Positions 1 to 11,288 of a DNA stretch of 64,000 bases are shown in pieces; position 1 is the stretch's first letter; every line of letters starts with the position of its first letter. A program made the position numbers and the translations under genes. The DNA comes from Sympetrum striolatum (lineage: Eukaryota > Arthropoda > Insecta > Odonata > Libellulidae): contig OX388351.1 in NCBI GenBank assembly GCA_947579665.1, forward strand, positions 59,900,939 to 59,964,938, written 5' to 3'. The notes beneath the pieces are model-generated. The model made no database searches and was not told the origin of the DNA. It worked only from the letters and a program-made list of their open reading frames with translations.

Positions 1-280
1 ATAAAATTTCAAAATGAATGAAATTCATCCTAAATTTATATCATACCATAATTTTGGCAGAAATAATGAGATCCAGAATAGCTTCATCATACAAAATCAC
101 TAGCTTGAACAGTGTTTTTTAACTAATTCACTGTTTACGGTAAATAAACTAGATTGAATAGATACGGCTAATTAAACTCAATAAGTTCACCCCACCTTCA
201 ATACCTTCCCCTTCTTGTCTTCTTCCTCCTCCTGTTCCCTTCCATTAACTCACATATATATATAGTTTTGTGTATCCTGT
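1..280. other. AT-rich non-coding DNA
   Basis: No gene is visible. A pyrimidine-rich patch lies at about 190-245 and a short (AT)n run at 251-263. Nothing else stands out. Confidence 0.6.
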
Positions 281-345
281 TACAACACCTGATGATGGCC
301 GAACATGCCAAAACCGCTCGTTGTTTTTAGCGTCTTTTTAACTTG
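281..345 (+). repeat. Hammerhead-like motif, copy 1
   Basis: The core at 289-316 reads CTGATGA, then TGGC, a 7-base loop, GCCA, and AAACCG. TGGC and GCCA can pair, which gives the layout of a hammerhead core: a CUGANGA box, stem II, then a GAAA-like box. This copy has AAAA in place of GAAA, so it departs further from the hammerhead consensus than copies 3 and 5. Flanking arms are only weakly complementary. It is probably a decayed member of the dispersed family described at 11118 and 43103. Confidence 0.45.
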
Positions 346-365
346 TGGATGTGTACCAGTAACTT

Positions 366-397
366 TTTATTTATTTTTACTTGTAAAAATAAATAAA
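366..397. repeat. Perfect AT-rich inverted repeat
   Basis: Two 15-base arms (366-380 and 383-397) are exactly complementary around a 2-base spacer. It lies about 50 bases 3' of hammerhead-like copy 1 and may be the remains of that element's terminal structure. AT-rich composition raises the chance of coincidence, but 15 of 15 is notable. Confidence 0.6.
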
Positions 398-2476
398 TTT
401 TGTCACGACTAATTAAATTTTTATTCAGTAAAATCTCCGATGGAGAATATTCTTTCTTGAGCTATATATGGTGAAATTTCATCTCTAATCCAATTTAATG
501 AAAAATAATTAAATATCTTAGAATCCTACCTATCATTTAATACAATAGATGCTCTATGAAAATTTTAAGCATTCAATTAAACGAAAAATACTTTTATGGA
601 TTCGTAATTTCCACGATACTACAGTATCATACCAAGCAAATCCTGTTTATCGAGTTTATAATTTGTTAAGCGAAGACATTATCTTAATTCAAAATTCATC
701 CGCTCCTCGGGTACTCCCATGTATTTTAGACCACGTTATCTTTGAAGAGAGCAACTTCGGCGACGCCATTCGTCCATCGCATTTTCAGCGAAGATAGTAA
801 AGGCGCTCCCTACACAATAGGGACATGTTGAATTCGTAATTCATAGCTCTCACAGTGTGCTGGAACAAGTGCCTCCCTCCCTCTCTGCAGGTCCTCCCTG
901 TCCCCGCCTTATCTCCTCCTCTACAAGAGGACGCTGTTTTAGCAATTTTTCTCCTGCGAAAGCCCGCGACGCCGCCTTATCTTATACAGTCTTATTCCTG
1001 CGTTTGCTGTCTCGCCTTGACTCAGACGAATTTTCTTCGGAATCGAACTTAGAGGCTTACAAAGGTTCCTAGTCTGGGACGTGCATTATTCACCAAAACC
1101 CGAGATTTTATTGTCTTATTTTGTCTCCAGGATAGTTGCATCGCCTCGATTTATTTCAAAGGAATTCTAGGTCAATGAAGATCATTCACTTTTTTCTTTT
1201 CCAACTCGCGTTGATAAAAGTGTTTTGTAATAGATGACAAAAAATATATGATAATTTTATTAATCTGAAAATTCAAGGTACAACCTTACATAAAATTTAA
1301 AATGTAAACATTGCACTTAATGATTTAATTTTCATCACGTATTCGCTTAACATAACTTAATCTAATTATTTAAAGTTAGATTTTTTTTCGTTCTAAGCGG
1401 AAAAATGTTTCTTAGCAGGTCCCTAAAAATATTCTAATGCAAAGCTTTTAAAGATAACAAAATTAAACCTATGTATAAGATAGAACTCGAAATAAAAGCA
1501 GTTGGCGGTTGAAAAATACGTAATATTGATGATAATAATAATAATCACAACTTAATCTGGGCGAATTTTAGTCTTATAAAAATCCCAATATAATAACCAT
1601 GTAAATATTTACACAAATAGTAATTCTAAAAGCAGGTTTTAAACCAGGGAACTTGGCGTTGCTAGCGTATCACACTATCCATATGCCACCGAGTGTATGT
1701 AAGATAGAGATTCCATATTCCGGTTTTAAACTCTTGGGAATGTGGCTTAGAAGTTTAGATAAGGGGTTAGATAGTAGCCCTTGATTTCCTCTCTCTGCCG
1801 GAATCCTGTTTTCGTGGAACAATTGTCTGGTTGCAAAGCCATCAGCTGGTTCGCTTTTCAATGCCCTTCACCATTACCTGTTAAATATCTTCTGAATGAA
1901 GTTACAAAATCGCTCCAGAGATGTCGTATGATGTTCTGTGAAGCTCGACGTTTTTGGTTTTACTTTAACTTTATCGCTTAGCTGAGAAATGGAGCATTGC
2001 TGTAAAGGAAACTACCGACCACCCTTTTTATGATTTGCTTCCTATGAATTTTTATTTTCAGTCGTAAGTAAGCCTCATAAAATCCACATTAAGTGATTCT
2101 ATATCCGCGATTTTAACTCAGCAAGTCCTCTATAAAACTAAAGTAATGATGGTCTCAGTAAATTTTCTATGCTAAAGCAGAAGATGAGGATATGGAATAC
2201 CTTTTCTAAATCATTCGTACTTAATGACTGCTCCCTTATCATTATCGTAGTTGTACCTCATACTCAAATATTGATTGAAATTTAATGAAGACTCTTGGTG
2301 GATAGCGGTTTTCAAGAACTTCGGATGACTGCGCAATTCTATTACATTTCTTCTATAACAATCACAAGCTTGCATGATAATAATAGTAATAATTCCGTCT
2401 TTATTGATGTGCCTACTTTAGCCAAACGTGACCATTATTACAATAAACACCATTTTTAACACACATACACATCGCC
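398..2476. other. Non-coding DNA, no gene seen
   Basis: AT-rich sequence with one GC-richer, pyrimidine-biased patch at about 700-1060. A short GAT/AAT microsatellite lies at 1529-1545. The small open frames on both strands have no recognisable motif. At 2049-2069 a good 3' splice-like tract ending in CAG is followed two bases later by GTAAGTA, but no exon fits between them. Confidence 0.5.
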
Positions 2477-2525
2477 TTTTATTTAGGCATGGTTGAGACT
2501 AATATCTCTTCTTATATCCAAACCA
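2477..2525 (-). repeat. LINE-like 3' end fragment (family with AGTCTCAATCTCGCC)
   Basis: The plus strand reads CTTTTATTTAGGCATGGTTG then AGACTAATATCTCTTC. This matches the left edge of the longer copies at 36648 and 46972, which read TTTATTAGGCGAGATTGAGA and onward. Only the terminal ~45 bases of the family are present. Orientation is inferred from the longer copies, where this edge is the 3' end on the minus strand. Confidence 0.45.
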
Positions 2526-5263
2526 GAGGCCTTTCTGTATCCTTTACAAAATTGTTCACATTTCTTACTAGAGAGAGGTTACATATTGATGCTGTCTAAT
2601 GTTTTATATTTCAATTGTTTAGTCAGTGTTAATTGAGGTAGCTAGAGTTGTTGTCCGTCCCCGCGAAATGGTATTCAGTATCTTCAAATTAACTTGTCCG
2701 ACTTTTATTCAGAATGTAAAAGAGTTTTCTCTTCATATTTCAAAGCCACCATAAAACCCCTAGATTGATATGTAAATGCAAAACAACTCTCAGCTTAATA
2801 AAGTCCTCTTTGAAAATCATATCGGCGCGACAGCACACTCGTTGGTCATTATATCTATTTTAGAGTCCTCAGCCGTCGTCGGTAACGACCCTCCCTCCTC
2901 CATCGTGCGTCTATGGGCGGTGGAGGCATGTGCTTCACAAGTGGCGATGGAAAAGAAATTATGGCTCCCAAGTACTGCCGTGACCTGATTTTTAATGAGA
3001 AGACTTGGCAATAATGATGAGAGGAAGCCTCGGATGGGTTTCCACCGCACTGGGGCGAATTCCCTCCCTGGGAACGCATCTTCCCACTTCCAGCTAACGG
3101 CGTTTAATTCCCCTTCTCCCGATTAATTGCTAGAAGCGGCGACGTTGTTTCTTTTCATTTCGTGCTCATCGACAACTTGTTACGCTTTTGTTTAAGTGCT
3201 CCGAGGAGCGAAATGCAGGCATTTGTGGTTGGAAACTGGTGCTGCGAAATAAATTTCCGCTTTGGTCTTATTTACTTTGAGTTTGCTCGTTACATCGTGG
3301 AGGTTTACGCCGATAACGAAGTTGTCTCCGTTTGACGTTCTTTTCTTCTTTTTTGACTGAATAAGTGAAAAAGTATCTGGGAAAACGTTTTACGCGGATT
3401 TTAAAATGAAATGGAATACTTAGGACGAACGCTTCATTTCCGTTCAATACCAACCAAATGGGGGCTGGAGATAATTAATGTCAGTAAGTTTATTTGAATG
3501 AAAGAAAATGTTCAGGTTTTACCAAGAAAAACGAAAAGTCGATAAACGGAACGTATTGCGTATTTCAGTGAGGAAATGTCCATGCCATTCGTGAACAGAA
3601 GCAAATTTGCCATAAGGTACTCAATTGCAAAGTCCTTGCCTTTATGGGGAGATATACCTTTAATCTTATATATATGCGGCTCTTTTTACGACTGCTGCCG
3701 TCTCCCGCTTTTCAACTTCCACTTCGCAATCCATCCCGTCTCCTTCTCGTAGGCCTCTAGAAGTCATTGCCTCCTCCACATCGATGATATATAGATATCT
3801 ATCTATCCCTATCTAAAGAAATGAGATCCTACCCGTAATACTTAAAATGATTTTTTTGCAATTTAGGCTTCTACGCGTCCCACCGCAAGGTCGTGCCTGA
3901 TACAATTGTAATTGCTTATGCTATTCAATTTTCCAATTACGGTTGAAAATCCAACCCGGCTTTGATTCCTTAAGGTTTACTTCTCCTGAAGGCTATTCAT
4001 TTCTTAGTCATTCCGTTTTGGAATTGTATAAGTGAAATTCTATCCAGAAAATGAAGACGTCAACGAAGGGTGGGCGGAGTAAGTAAAATACGTGGAATCG
4101 GCAGTTATATTTCATTCGTCCGGAATCTCCGAGAGAAAGCAAATTTCGGAGGCATCTGGAAGGAAATCCATCATTTATAAGGTGGGAAAAGTCGAAATCC
4201 AAACGATGGTGGGGAGCGCTGTGGTTTTATCATCCCTCGGAAAGGATTTTGCGGAGGAGTTACCTTTTCCGGGAAGAGGGGGCGATAAATAACAGAAAAG
4301 TCCGCCGAAGCCACGTCTTGGGTGCTCTCCATCTCCGGCCGCTGATCCCCAGGTCTCCAAATCCTCCCGCGGATCCACTTATGCCGCACTTTTTTCCGTG
4401 ATACATGACCAAGGGAATGAATGATTGCTCCAGGGGAAATCTTCCCCCGGGGATCGAGAGGCTGACGGGCGCAACTGTTACCCTCAGAGAAATCCCATTG
4501 TTTCTAAAGAAGGAAAGTTTCGGATGGGGAGGAAAGTTTTTGCCACGCATTTAGAATCGGTGGGATATTTTTTCGGAATTGGATTTTGGGGTGATTGAAA
4601 AATTTCGGGTGATGCGGGAAGGGTGGAATCGGGGTCGTCTAATGGTTTTGGTCGGAGAGGCGATTTAGGAATTTTACAACCTAACAGGCAAAGTCACAGA
4701 CATTTGCGATGTTTTGCGGAAATGGGATTTCTTCATGGTGAAAATAAAAGAGACGTACTTGATGTTAGCGAGCAATCGCTGTAACGTGGTCGGATATCTA
4801 TTAAAAATCTTGTGGAAAAAACTAAGTCTTTTTTCTTTTATATATAGATCCAAACAGAAGCATAAAGTAATAGTACAAAAGCCAATAAATAAAGTATATT
4901 GTCAATCTCTGTTACACTTGGACCCAAAAATATTCAAGTCCGTTCGGGTAGACTTTTATTAAAAAAGGAAAATGTTTTAATGTTTTTCATAGTTAGTTAA
5001 AACAGTGCTAGGCGGAAGAATTTTTGCTCTTGAAGGTTATTTAATAGCTCTGTAATGAGTTATATTGGAGGCATTTATTAAGTAAACATTAATATGGGTA
5101 TTTTCGTTTCGAATGAATTGATTTTCGTTTATATCATTTCGAATTAATTATTTCTTTTGGTACCTTTAATCTCGCTGTTTTCCTCATACAATACTCCTGA
5201 TCATTGGCTTTCTTTTTATTTTGGATTTTGCAGTTGGAAGAGTGGGCAACTAAGACATTTTGT
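2526..5263. other. Non-coding DNA with CpG-rich blocks
   Basis: No gene is recognised. GC- and CpG-richer blocks lie at about 2820-3150 and 4070-4660, and a pyrimidine-rich patch at 3680-3790 is followed by a short GATA/TCTA run (3784-3815). The overlapping small frames around 4090-4550 occur on both strands, as expected from GC-rich DNA with few stops, and show no domain motif. The blocks could be regulatory; this cannot be tested here. Confidence 0.5.
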
Positions 5264-5665
5264 TAAGGGTTATTTATTTTTTCCTCGGAAGAATTTTTCT
5301 TGTTCTTTTTTTATAGTATGAGGTGTAAAATTGTTACTATCATGGTATTTTATTCTGATTACATGAATGAATTATTGTCCTAATGCTTCATTTTATTAAA
5401 TTAAAGACCAAAGTATTGAGATAACTATCTATAATGTGAGACTCGAAAGATATCCAAATTCATACTGGATGCATTTAATTACATGAAGTTGCTGACAATA
5501 AGAGTCAGTAACTCTAAATCAGGTGATATTTTCCAAAGGGTTGTATATATTCTTCGGATGAAATTGATGGTATGCGTTTTGCATAGTATGAGGGAGAAAT
5601 TATTATTATCATGGAACTTTATTCTGATTACATGAATGAATTATTGCCCTAATGCTTTATTTTCA
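5264..5665 (+). repeat. Direct duplication, about 268-bp period
   Basis: The segment at about 5284-5398 is repeated at about 5552-5665, offset 266-268 bases. The best part (5315-5397 versus 5581-5664) agrees at about 85 percent by eye. It includes an identical run beginning ATTCTGATTACATGAATGAA. The similarity starts near 5264 and 5532, where both copies have AAGGGTT followed by a T-rich stretch and TCGGA. No open frame is shared, and the copies have drifted, so this is an old local tandem duplication. Confidence 0.75.
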
Positions 5666-6520
5666 TGGATTACAGAGAAAAACGTCGATATATCACTTCC
5701 ATAATTCGTGGTTTGAAACACCTATTCTATATTGCTATCTAGATGCAGTAGATTACTTCGTAATTTCGATATCCTCGGAGTTTAACGTCCCTCATTGCAG
5801 TATCGCTCTTTCGGCAACTCGGCACCCATCCGTTATTTCGAAATAGGGCCTCCCGAGTGTTAGATTCATATAACGGCGTCGCAAGACGTTCTCCCTCTAC
5901 CAATTATTCCTGAAAGGAAGCGGGTGCATCTTCCCACCTCGTTAGTCAGCTTACATTATCCTTTGAAAGTGTTACGCAGCAATATGGATTGCCTTTGTCA
6001 TGCGAGAAAGCCACTCGCCTTAAATGGAGGGAAACCGCGAGGTTTAAGTGCGTCTTTGTACGGCGACCCCTACGTGACCTCAGGGCGACAATCTACGGAC
6101 CCACCGTCTTAGTCACCTCGATTATTTCACCCGCGTTTCTCCCGAAGAGTTCTCCCCAGATTTATCGCAATCTAAATACTCTCTAATAAAACCGAACTGC
6201 ATTTCAAGAAAGTTACAGCGAAGGGAAGTTGAGAATGTGTGCGATTAATCGGTAAGTGCCGACAAGGCGTTGGTTGGGAATTGTAAGTAGAAAGATCAAA
6301 GTGGTCAAACCACTCAGCGGAATACAAAACTGGCGCGTGCTCGGAAGAATTGGATGATTTTATTCGTCAACACCTACTAAATAAGACAATTAGGTAATGT
6401 GGGAAAAATCGCAGAAAGAATTTCTAGGATTTGTGCATTTTAGTATGAATTATTCCGCAAAGGATATACGTCAAAAACCTTCCAAAGAAATAAGATAACA
6501 TAAAAAAAAGAATCCTTACT
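5666..6520. other. Non-coding DNA, CpG-richer block
   Basis: A CpG-richer block spans about 5760-6170, with AT-rich DNA after it. Short open frames exist in two plus-strand phases but have no recognisable motif. Confidence 0.45.
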
Positions 6521-6626
6521 TACAAAACTTATACAAATTCCTCAATACAAATACACACTTTGTTAACTAGTTTAGGCGCAAATCACGCTATCATCAGAAC
6601 CTAGGACAACTGACAAGTTTTGTTAG
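6521..6626 (-). repeat. Hammerhead-like motif element, copy 2
   Basis: On the minus strand the core (6565-6597) reads CTGATGA, TAGCG, a short loop, GCGCC, then TAAACTAGTT. The CUGANGA box is intact. The second box is TAAAC rather than GAAAC, and stem II pairs imperfectly. The core lies between inverted arms TACAAAACTTAT (6521-6532) and ACAAGTTTTGTTA (6614-6626). The layout matches the elements at 11118 and 43103: inverted arms with the motif off-centre. It is a decayed copy. Confidence 0.5.
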
Positions 6627-8849
6627 TGAATACTTTTCAAAATGAAATTCCGCCAAGTATTGCTGAATCTTATTCTTTATATAAGACTATATTGTGTATT
6701 CATTCCCAGCCTCATGTAGGATACATATGTTTGTAAAGATATGACTTTCTAAGGGTACTCTTACCTGAATACTACAATCATACTTTAAGTGAATAAATTT
6801 ATAAAATCTCGATTTGTAAGATCATCTGAAGCATAAGAGCAATACGGTCCTGTGAAGAAAACTGGACCTGGCTACTGTTTCGTTTAGAATCAATGGAATT
6901 TAAGTAAATAGAGGAGATTAGCTCTTAAATCATTTTAGACAGAGAAAAAATAATTTAGACGTCAAACAATGCTTACGAATTGAATGCTTAAAAATTCCAT
7001 CTCATTAATCTACGAGTCTTTATTTTTATAAAGTGGCCATCGATTAATCGAAATAGTCCGTCCATTTCTTCCATAATTTAACAATTTTTTAGTATTATTT
7101 TTTCATGATTCTGTCGCTTGTAGGATAAACAATATTTTAAAGCCTTTAGATAGGAGGTCAATAAAGCTGCATTAGGCTTCTTTCCACCGTCGGGTGTGTG
7201 TGTTGATAATACATCTAGAAACAAACGCATACATTGAAGTAGATTAGTCAAAATTCGACCCAAAAATTACGCAATGTTTTTCCATATTCGCGTCCCTTCC
7301 TCCAAATGTAAAATTCAGCGAGTGACATTGGGACCACTTGCATCTCCATTCGAGTGCCCCTTTTAACGGCATCATATGAAAATAAATTCAGAGGAGTTGC
7401 TTACATTTGTCTATGTATAGTTTGCATAGGCGTTTGGGACTCTTGCCTTCTTGAATATTCAACGGCCGACTGAGCAGCTCTGACCACTCCCGACGGAGTT
7501 AGTTCGCTACACATTTGTACCTAATAGAGGCAGACACACTTCCTTCCAAAGTGCGCCTTTGATTTGTAAGCGAGTGAGATTACGGTGCCATTACCTCTAA
7601 CAGCGTAACAACTGTAATAAAATCGTAAATTTTAGGGGAAGGAGGTATTAAACAAGACAATGCGTCTATCGAGGGTGAATTATTATTCGCAAACAGAGGT
7701 GAAAGCCGTAACTTGTTAGAACTGTTGTAAATGAGAAGGAAGAGCTAAAACATTTTCCTTATCATTCCATACCTTACTAATTTATGGCCGAATATTATAA
7801 TTAAAGTAGGTGCCACATTCAGTGAGTTTCAAATCTTAACATTATGTTTTATTGTAAAACACTCCATTCCGCTAAAATCCAGTTACGAGTAATCTCCAGA
7901 TTTGTTGATAATTCATTTATACATTATCATACCAGCCTCAATCTGGTACTAATGCTAATTTTGTTAATCATTATTTTAATAACCATTGCTGGTTTAAATA
8001 TTGATTACAATTAAAATCTATGCTACTTGTGCATTATAATACCACCTTTTGAAAAAAGTTAATATGTATCTTTAATCAATACCAAAATGCGGATTTAAAC
8101 GAATCCAATATTGAGTTAACACATAAACGTAATTGAAATATGGATATGATATCCACTTTGCCTATAAAATTAAAGATTTTCACTGAAATTGCGTTGCAGA
8201 TTTTTGATTGAATAGCCTGTTTAATTACCACTTATGGTGAAGGGTGTGTACGCTCCAAATTAAATTCATGTCACATTGGCGTTATTTTCGATGCAGCCAA
8301 TTAAAATTTGTATTTTAACTGCTCTTATTCAATTGAAAAGTCAGATTCCTTTGTCAACCACGAACGTCTTCGATGAATCCGTTGATCGATGTTATAACGC
8401 ATATGAATTGACAAGTTCTTCAACGCAACCCCTTTCTCTCGACTCCGGAACAGAGATATAAGTCGATCCTCGGTAGATTTAAGATCAGCGTCGGGCACGT
8501 CATCGACTGGAGTAATGCCCCTATCTTATTTAACACCTTCTCACTTCTCATCTCAACTCCCGTCGCCTGCAGAATGCATCGCGATCTCGTGGTTTTTGTC
8601 TCGTTTTACATCGTTCCTCCCACACCCTGTTTCCGTCTCCCCCGTATGTAACTCGTAAGGCCGTATGCTATTTCCCGCGAAAGGTGCTTCGGTTTCAACG
8701 AGTTTGTGCAGCGATGTCACTTAAGGAGAACGTTCGAAAGGGAATCTGGACGTCGACGGTCTTTCCAGAGGGAGATGTCTCATGGTTTTGTTCCGTGCTT
8801 TTTTTTATCCGCACTTCAAATCGTCACCTCGCCAGACTCCTTCCTCCCA
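6627..8849. other. Non-coding DNA, no gene seen
   Basis: Mostly AT-rich, with a moderately CpG-rich section near 7440-7600 and another from about 8470 onward. On the minus strand, CTTACCTG at about 6763-6770 reads as a CAG followed by GTAAGAGT, but the pyrimidine tract before it is poor. No gene is recognised. Confidence 0.45.
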
Positions 8850-8970
8850 TCCATGTAGGTGTGAAGGCTGGGAAACGCTCTACCAGAAGGGTAAAGAGTG
8901 GTCCGGTGCAAAAGGTATTTGCCCCCTTCTTAAGGGAGCGTGTTCCGCAAGGCACGGTACTGGGCCCAGT
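8850..8970 (+). pseudogene. Reverse-transcriptase relic of a non-LTR retrotransposon
   Basis: In one plus-strand frame, codons at 8942-8968 encode VPQGTVLGP. This is the conserved block found in the reverse transcriptase of non-LTR retrotransposons (Jockey, CR1, I and RTE types), normally inside a segment like SGVPQGTVLGPLLF. Seventeen codons upstream, 8891-8902 encodes VKSG, preceded by GKRSTRR (from 8870), which is the usual type of sequence immediately before this block. So VKSG and VPQG are separated by about 13 extra codons that the family lacks. The sequence after LGP (VACQVGSV) does not continue the expected LLFLIYIND. The surrounding 143-codon frame (8684-9115) shows no further reverse-transcriptase motif. 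A short, rearranged LINE fragment is the best explanation. A chance match of nine residues is unlikely, but the fragment is too short to assign a clade. Confidence 0.5.
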
Positions 8971-9902
8971 TGCGTGTCAGGTCGGATCCGTTAGCGCAAG
9001 GATTTTGAGCCGGGAACTCTTTGTCTTATTGTTCGAGCCACGGCCTCCTCGGCTCCTTTATGTAATCCGTGTGTGCGCTTTGGAAAAGAATGTGGCTCCT
9101 GTTGTTGGGTTCTAAGGACTGCTTTTAGCTCTTTGTTTTACGCGCTCTCCCAACTTTTCATTCGGATACGTATAGTGATATAATAGGAGCAGCGTAGCAT
9201 CTACTATTTTAAAGTTGAATGAAATAAGCGCTTCAGAGCAGAAGTGAAGTGAAGGTATATTTTTTTCCAATTAAGAGAACAGCGTATCTGATGTTTATAT
9301 ATCTTCTATGGATTCCCAAATAATAATTTTGAAGAATAAAATCCTTTCTCACTATCAGACAAATTTGTTTGTTCAAGTCTGACTTTCGCATTGTCTCGAA
9401 ATCAAATCTAGCTTGCTGTTTAATTGCACATATTTATCTATCTTTGAAGAAGATAAGTAGAGTTATGAAAGTATGTTGTTCCAGTTACTTTATTATTCCT
9501 TAAGATGGGAACTTACCACACGGTTGAGGCTAAATTGTTAGATTATGCTAACGCTATTAATTTTTTACTGTCAGTGTTTTGAAATTTCGAACCAACATCA
9601 ATCAATTAATGTATCTATCTATGCCTTTCGATCATAATGTGAGGTCAATGAGTGTTAAATAACTCCCAATGGTGTATACACTACGGAAATTATAAATTCT
9701 AAGTAATTCTTTCCTAATTTATAATGGCTTCCTACCAAGTCCGACCTATTATGATAGATTCTATAATGTGAGTTATTTATCTTGGATTACGGCCAAATAA
9801 AACTATCTCCCCAGAATAACAAATGGTTATTTCCGGAACAGTTTTCATTTGGGGCAAACTACTCACCCCGTATATGTAATGTTTAAATATTCAGTTATAG
9901 GT
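8971..9902. other. Non-coding DNA, no gene seen
   Basis: CpG-richer up to about 9170 and AT-rich thereafter. No gene, repeat or RNA is recognised. Confidence 0.45.
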
Positions 9903-9955
9903 ATGTGTGACAATCTGCCCATGTGTGATATACTGCCATGTGTTGCCACTAACTG
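9903..9955 (+). repeat. Short tandem repeat, 17-18 bp unit
   Basis: Three imperfect units begin ATGTGTG at 9903, 9921 and 9938: ATGTGTGACAATCTGCCC, ATGTGTGATATACTGCC and ATGTGTTGCCAC. This is a minisatellite-like tract with no coding sense. Confidence 0.6.
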
Positions 9956-11059
9956 TAGGAAAACATGAATTTGGGTGTATTTTATTAAATTATGTGCTGT
10001 AAGAAGTCACATTTGTTGTTCTCCAATGTATAGGAAATATTTCGCAATTAACTTAAGGTAGAAGTAGGAAATTTTTAATTACAATATGCTTTCTGTTCTT
10101 CCCTGGACCAATAATCATTATGATCGTTTACTGGAATGTGATGGATCTATGAGCGGATGAGACCTGTCTATCCGCTCGCCTCCTTACATTATTGTAGCAG
10201 TGCGTATCCCATAACGAAATTCAGAGCGATCCAAGAGACATTCATCCCAGATTGTCAGTGCTGCTTCGTTGTCTGCCAGCTTCGCAACACAATGACATAT
10301 CCCCGTCGTTCCCGTTTAAAACACACAAATTTATTCATAGAGCCCAGATGGTCGTCACAGCCACCTCCGCTCAACTCCCTCGAATGGACTAACTCCAAAA
10401 CTGCGTGACGTCAGTCCCCCGCGAATTTCTTTCTCGATCCTATTCTTTTTGCGTCGGCATTTTCTTGCCTCTTGTACACGGTCGTGCAAGGAATGCCGCG
10501 GCAAAAAAGGAACGCAACCGTTTGCCTTACAAGCATACGAGATATGTTGCGAACAGGACGGGGAAATTCAGAAATCCCCGCGATTTATCTCGGTTGTTTC
10601 CGAGGGACATGCGGGCGCTCCACCTATACGTCCAACGGAGTGGAAATGCTCCTCTATACGGGGTTGCCAATTAAAAGACGCCTAGCTCAAGACTTTTTCC
10701 GTCGGACTTCTCCTATTATTTTTATCGCCGTGTCAAAGTTGAGCGCGGCTATAAACAACTGGAAGCTGAGTTATGTGCGTTCGTAGGAATTTTAAAAATC
10801 TCCGACGGCTTTGTGGAATCTTCTAGGAAGATAACTTGTAAATTAATGCTTCACGGGAGATCTCACGGAATGGAGTTCATTATTTTAGACTTATCCCATG
10901 GTCCGTCTTTGATCATTATTTAAGTAATGGTAAGCGAAATGCTGGTACATGATTTTTTTACGAATATGAATGAAGGGGATGGTTAGGTTCATCTTTTGGT
11001 GCCAATCGTAAAAAATGTGTGACGGATTACTTCGTATGCAAATGATATCAATGGATAAA
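9956..11059. other. Non-coding DNA with CpG-rich block
   Basis: A block of about 640 bp (10150-10790) is GC- and CpG-rich and has open frames of 80-104 codons in all three plus phases. None has a recognisable motif. Such overlap indicates low stop density rather than a gene. Confidence 0.45.
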
Positions 11060-11288
11060 TTAGTTAATGTTTGTATAATCTATCGATTCGGCCGAGATGT
11101 TGTGGAAAGACATAAATAAACACAGATTTATACATTTCCACAAAAGACCCAAATTACAATGTAAGTCACGACAGTTTGAGGATTCAGTTTTGTTTTGAAC
11201 CTGACGATGGTAATATACCGAAACCGGTAGTTCCTTAGTAAAAACCTTTGTGGAAAAGTATAAATCTGTGTTTAGTCAATGTTTGTAT
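11060..11288 (+). mobile_element. Hammerhead-like inverted-repeat element, copy 3
   Basis: The arms AAACACAGATTTATACATTT.. (11118-11144) and its complement (11247-11273) pair over 27 bases with one mismatch. Between them, 11201-11229 reads CTGACGA, TGGT, AATAT, ACC, GAAA, CCGGTA: a CUGANGA box, a 3-bp stem, then a GAAA box followed by a CCGGT palindrome. A single T separates the CUGANGA box from the stem. Outside the arms, TTAGTTAATGTTTGTAT (11060-11076) is repeated with one change at 11272-11288. This direct repeat may be a long target duplication or part of a second nested copy; 11099-11116 also resembles an arm. There is no coding capacity, so mobilisation would have been in trans. Confidence 0.7.

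Noticed and set aside
2045..2070. Acceptor-like TTTTATTTTCAG two bases before GTAAGTA
   Set aside because: A recursive site needs AG and GT directly joined. A 2-base exon is not credible.
6755..6790. CAG|GTAAGAGT on the minus strand as a second recursive site
   Set aside because: There is no proper pyrimidine tract, and it is on the opposite strand to the better candidate.
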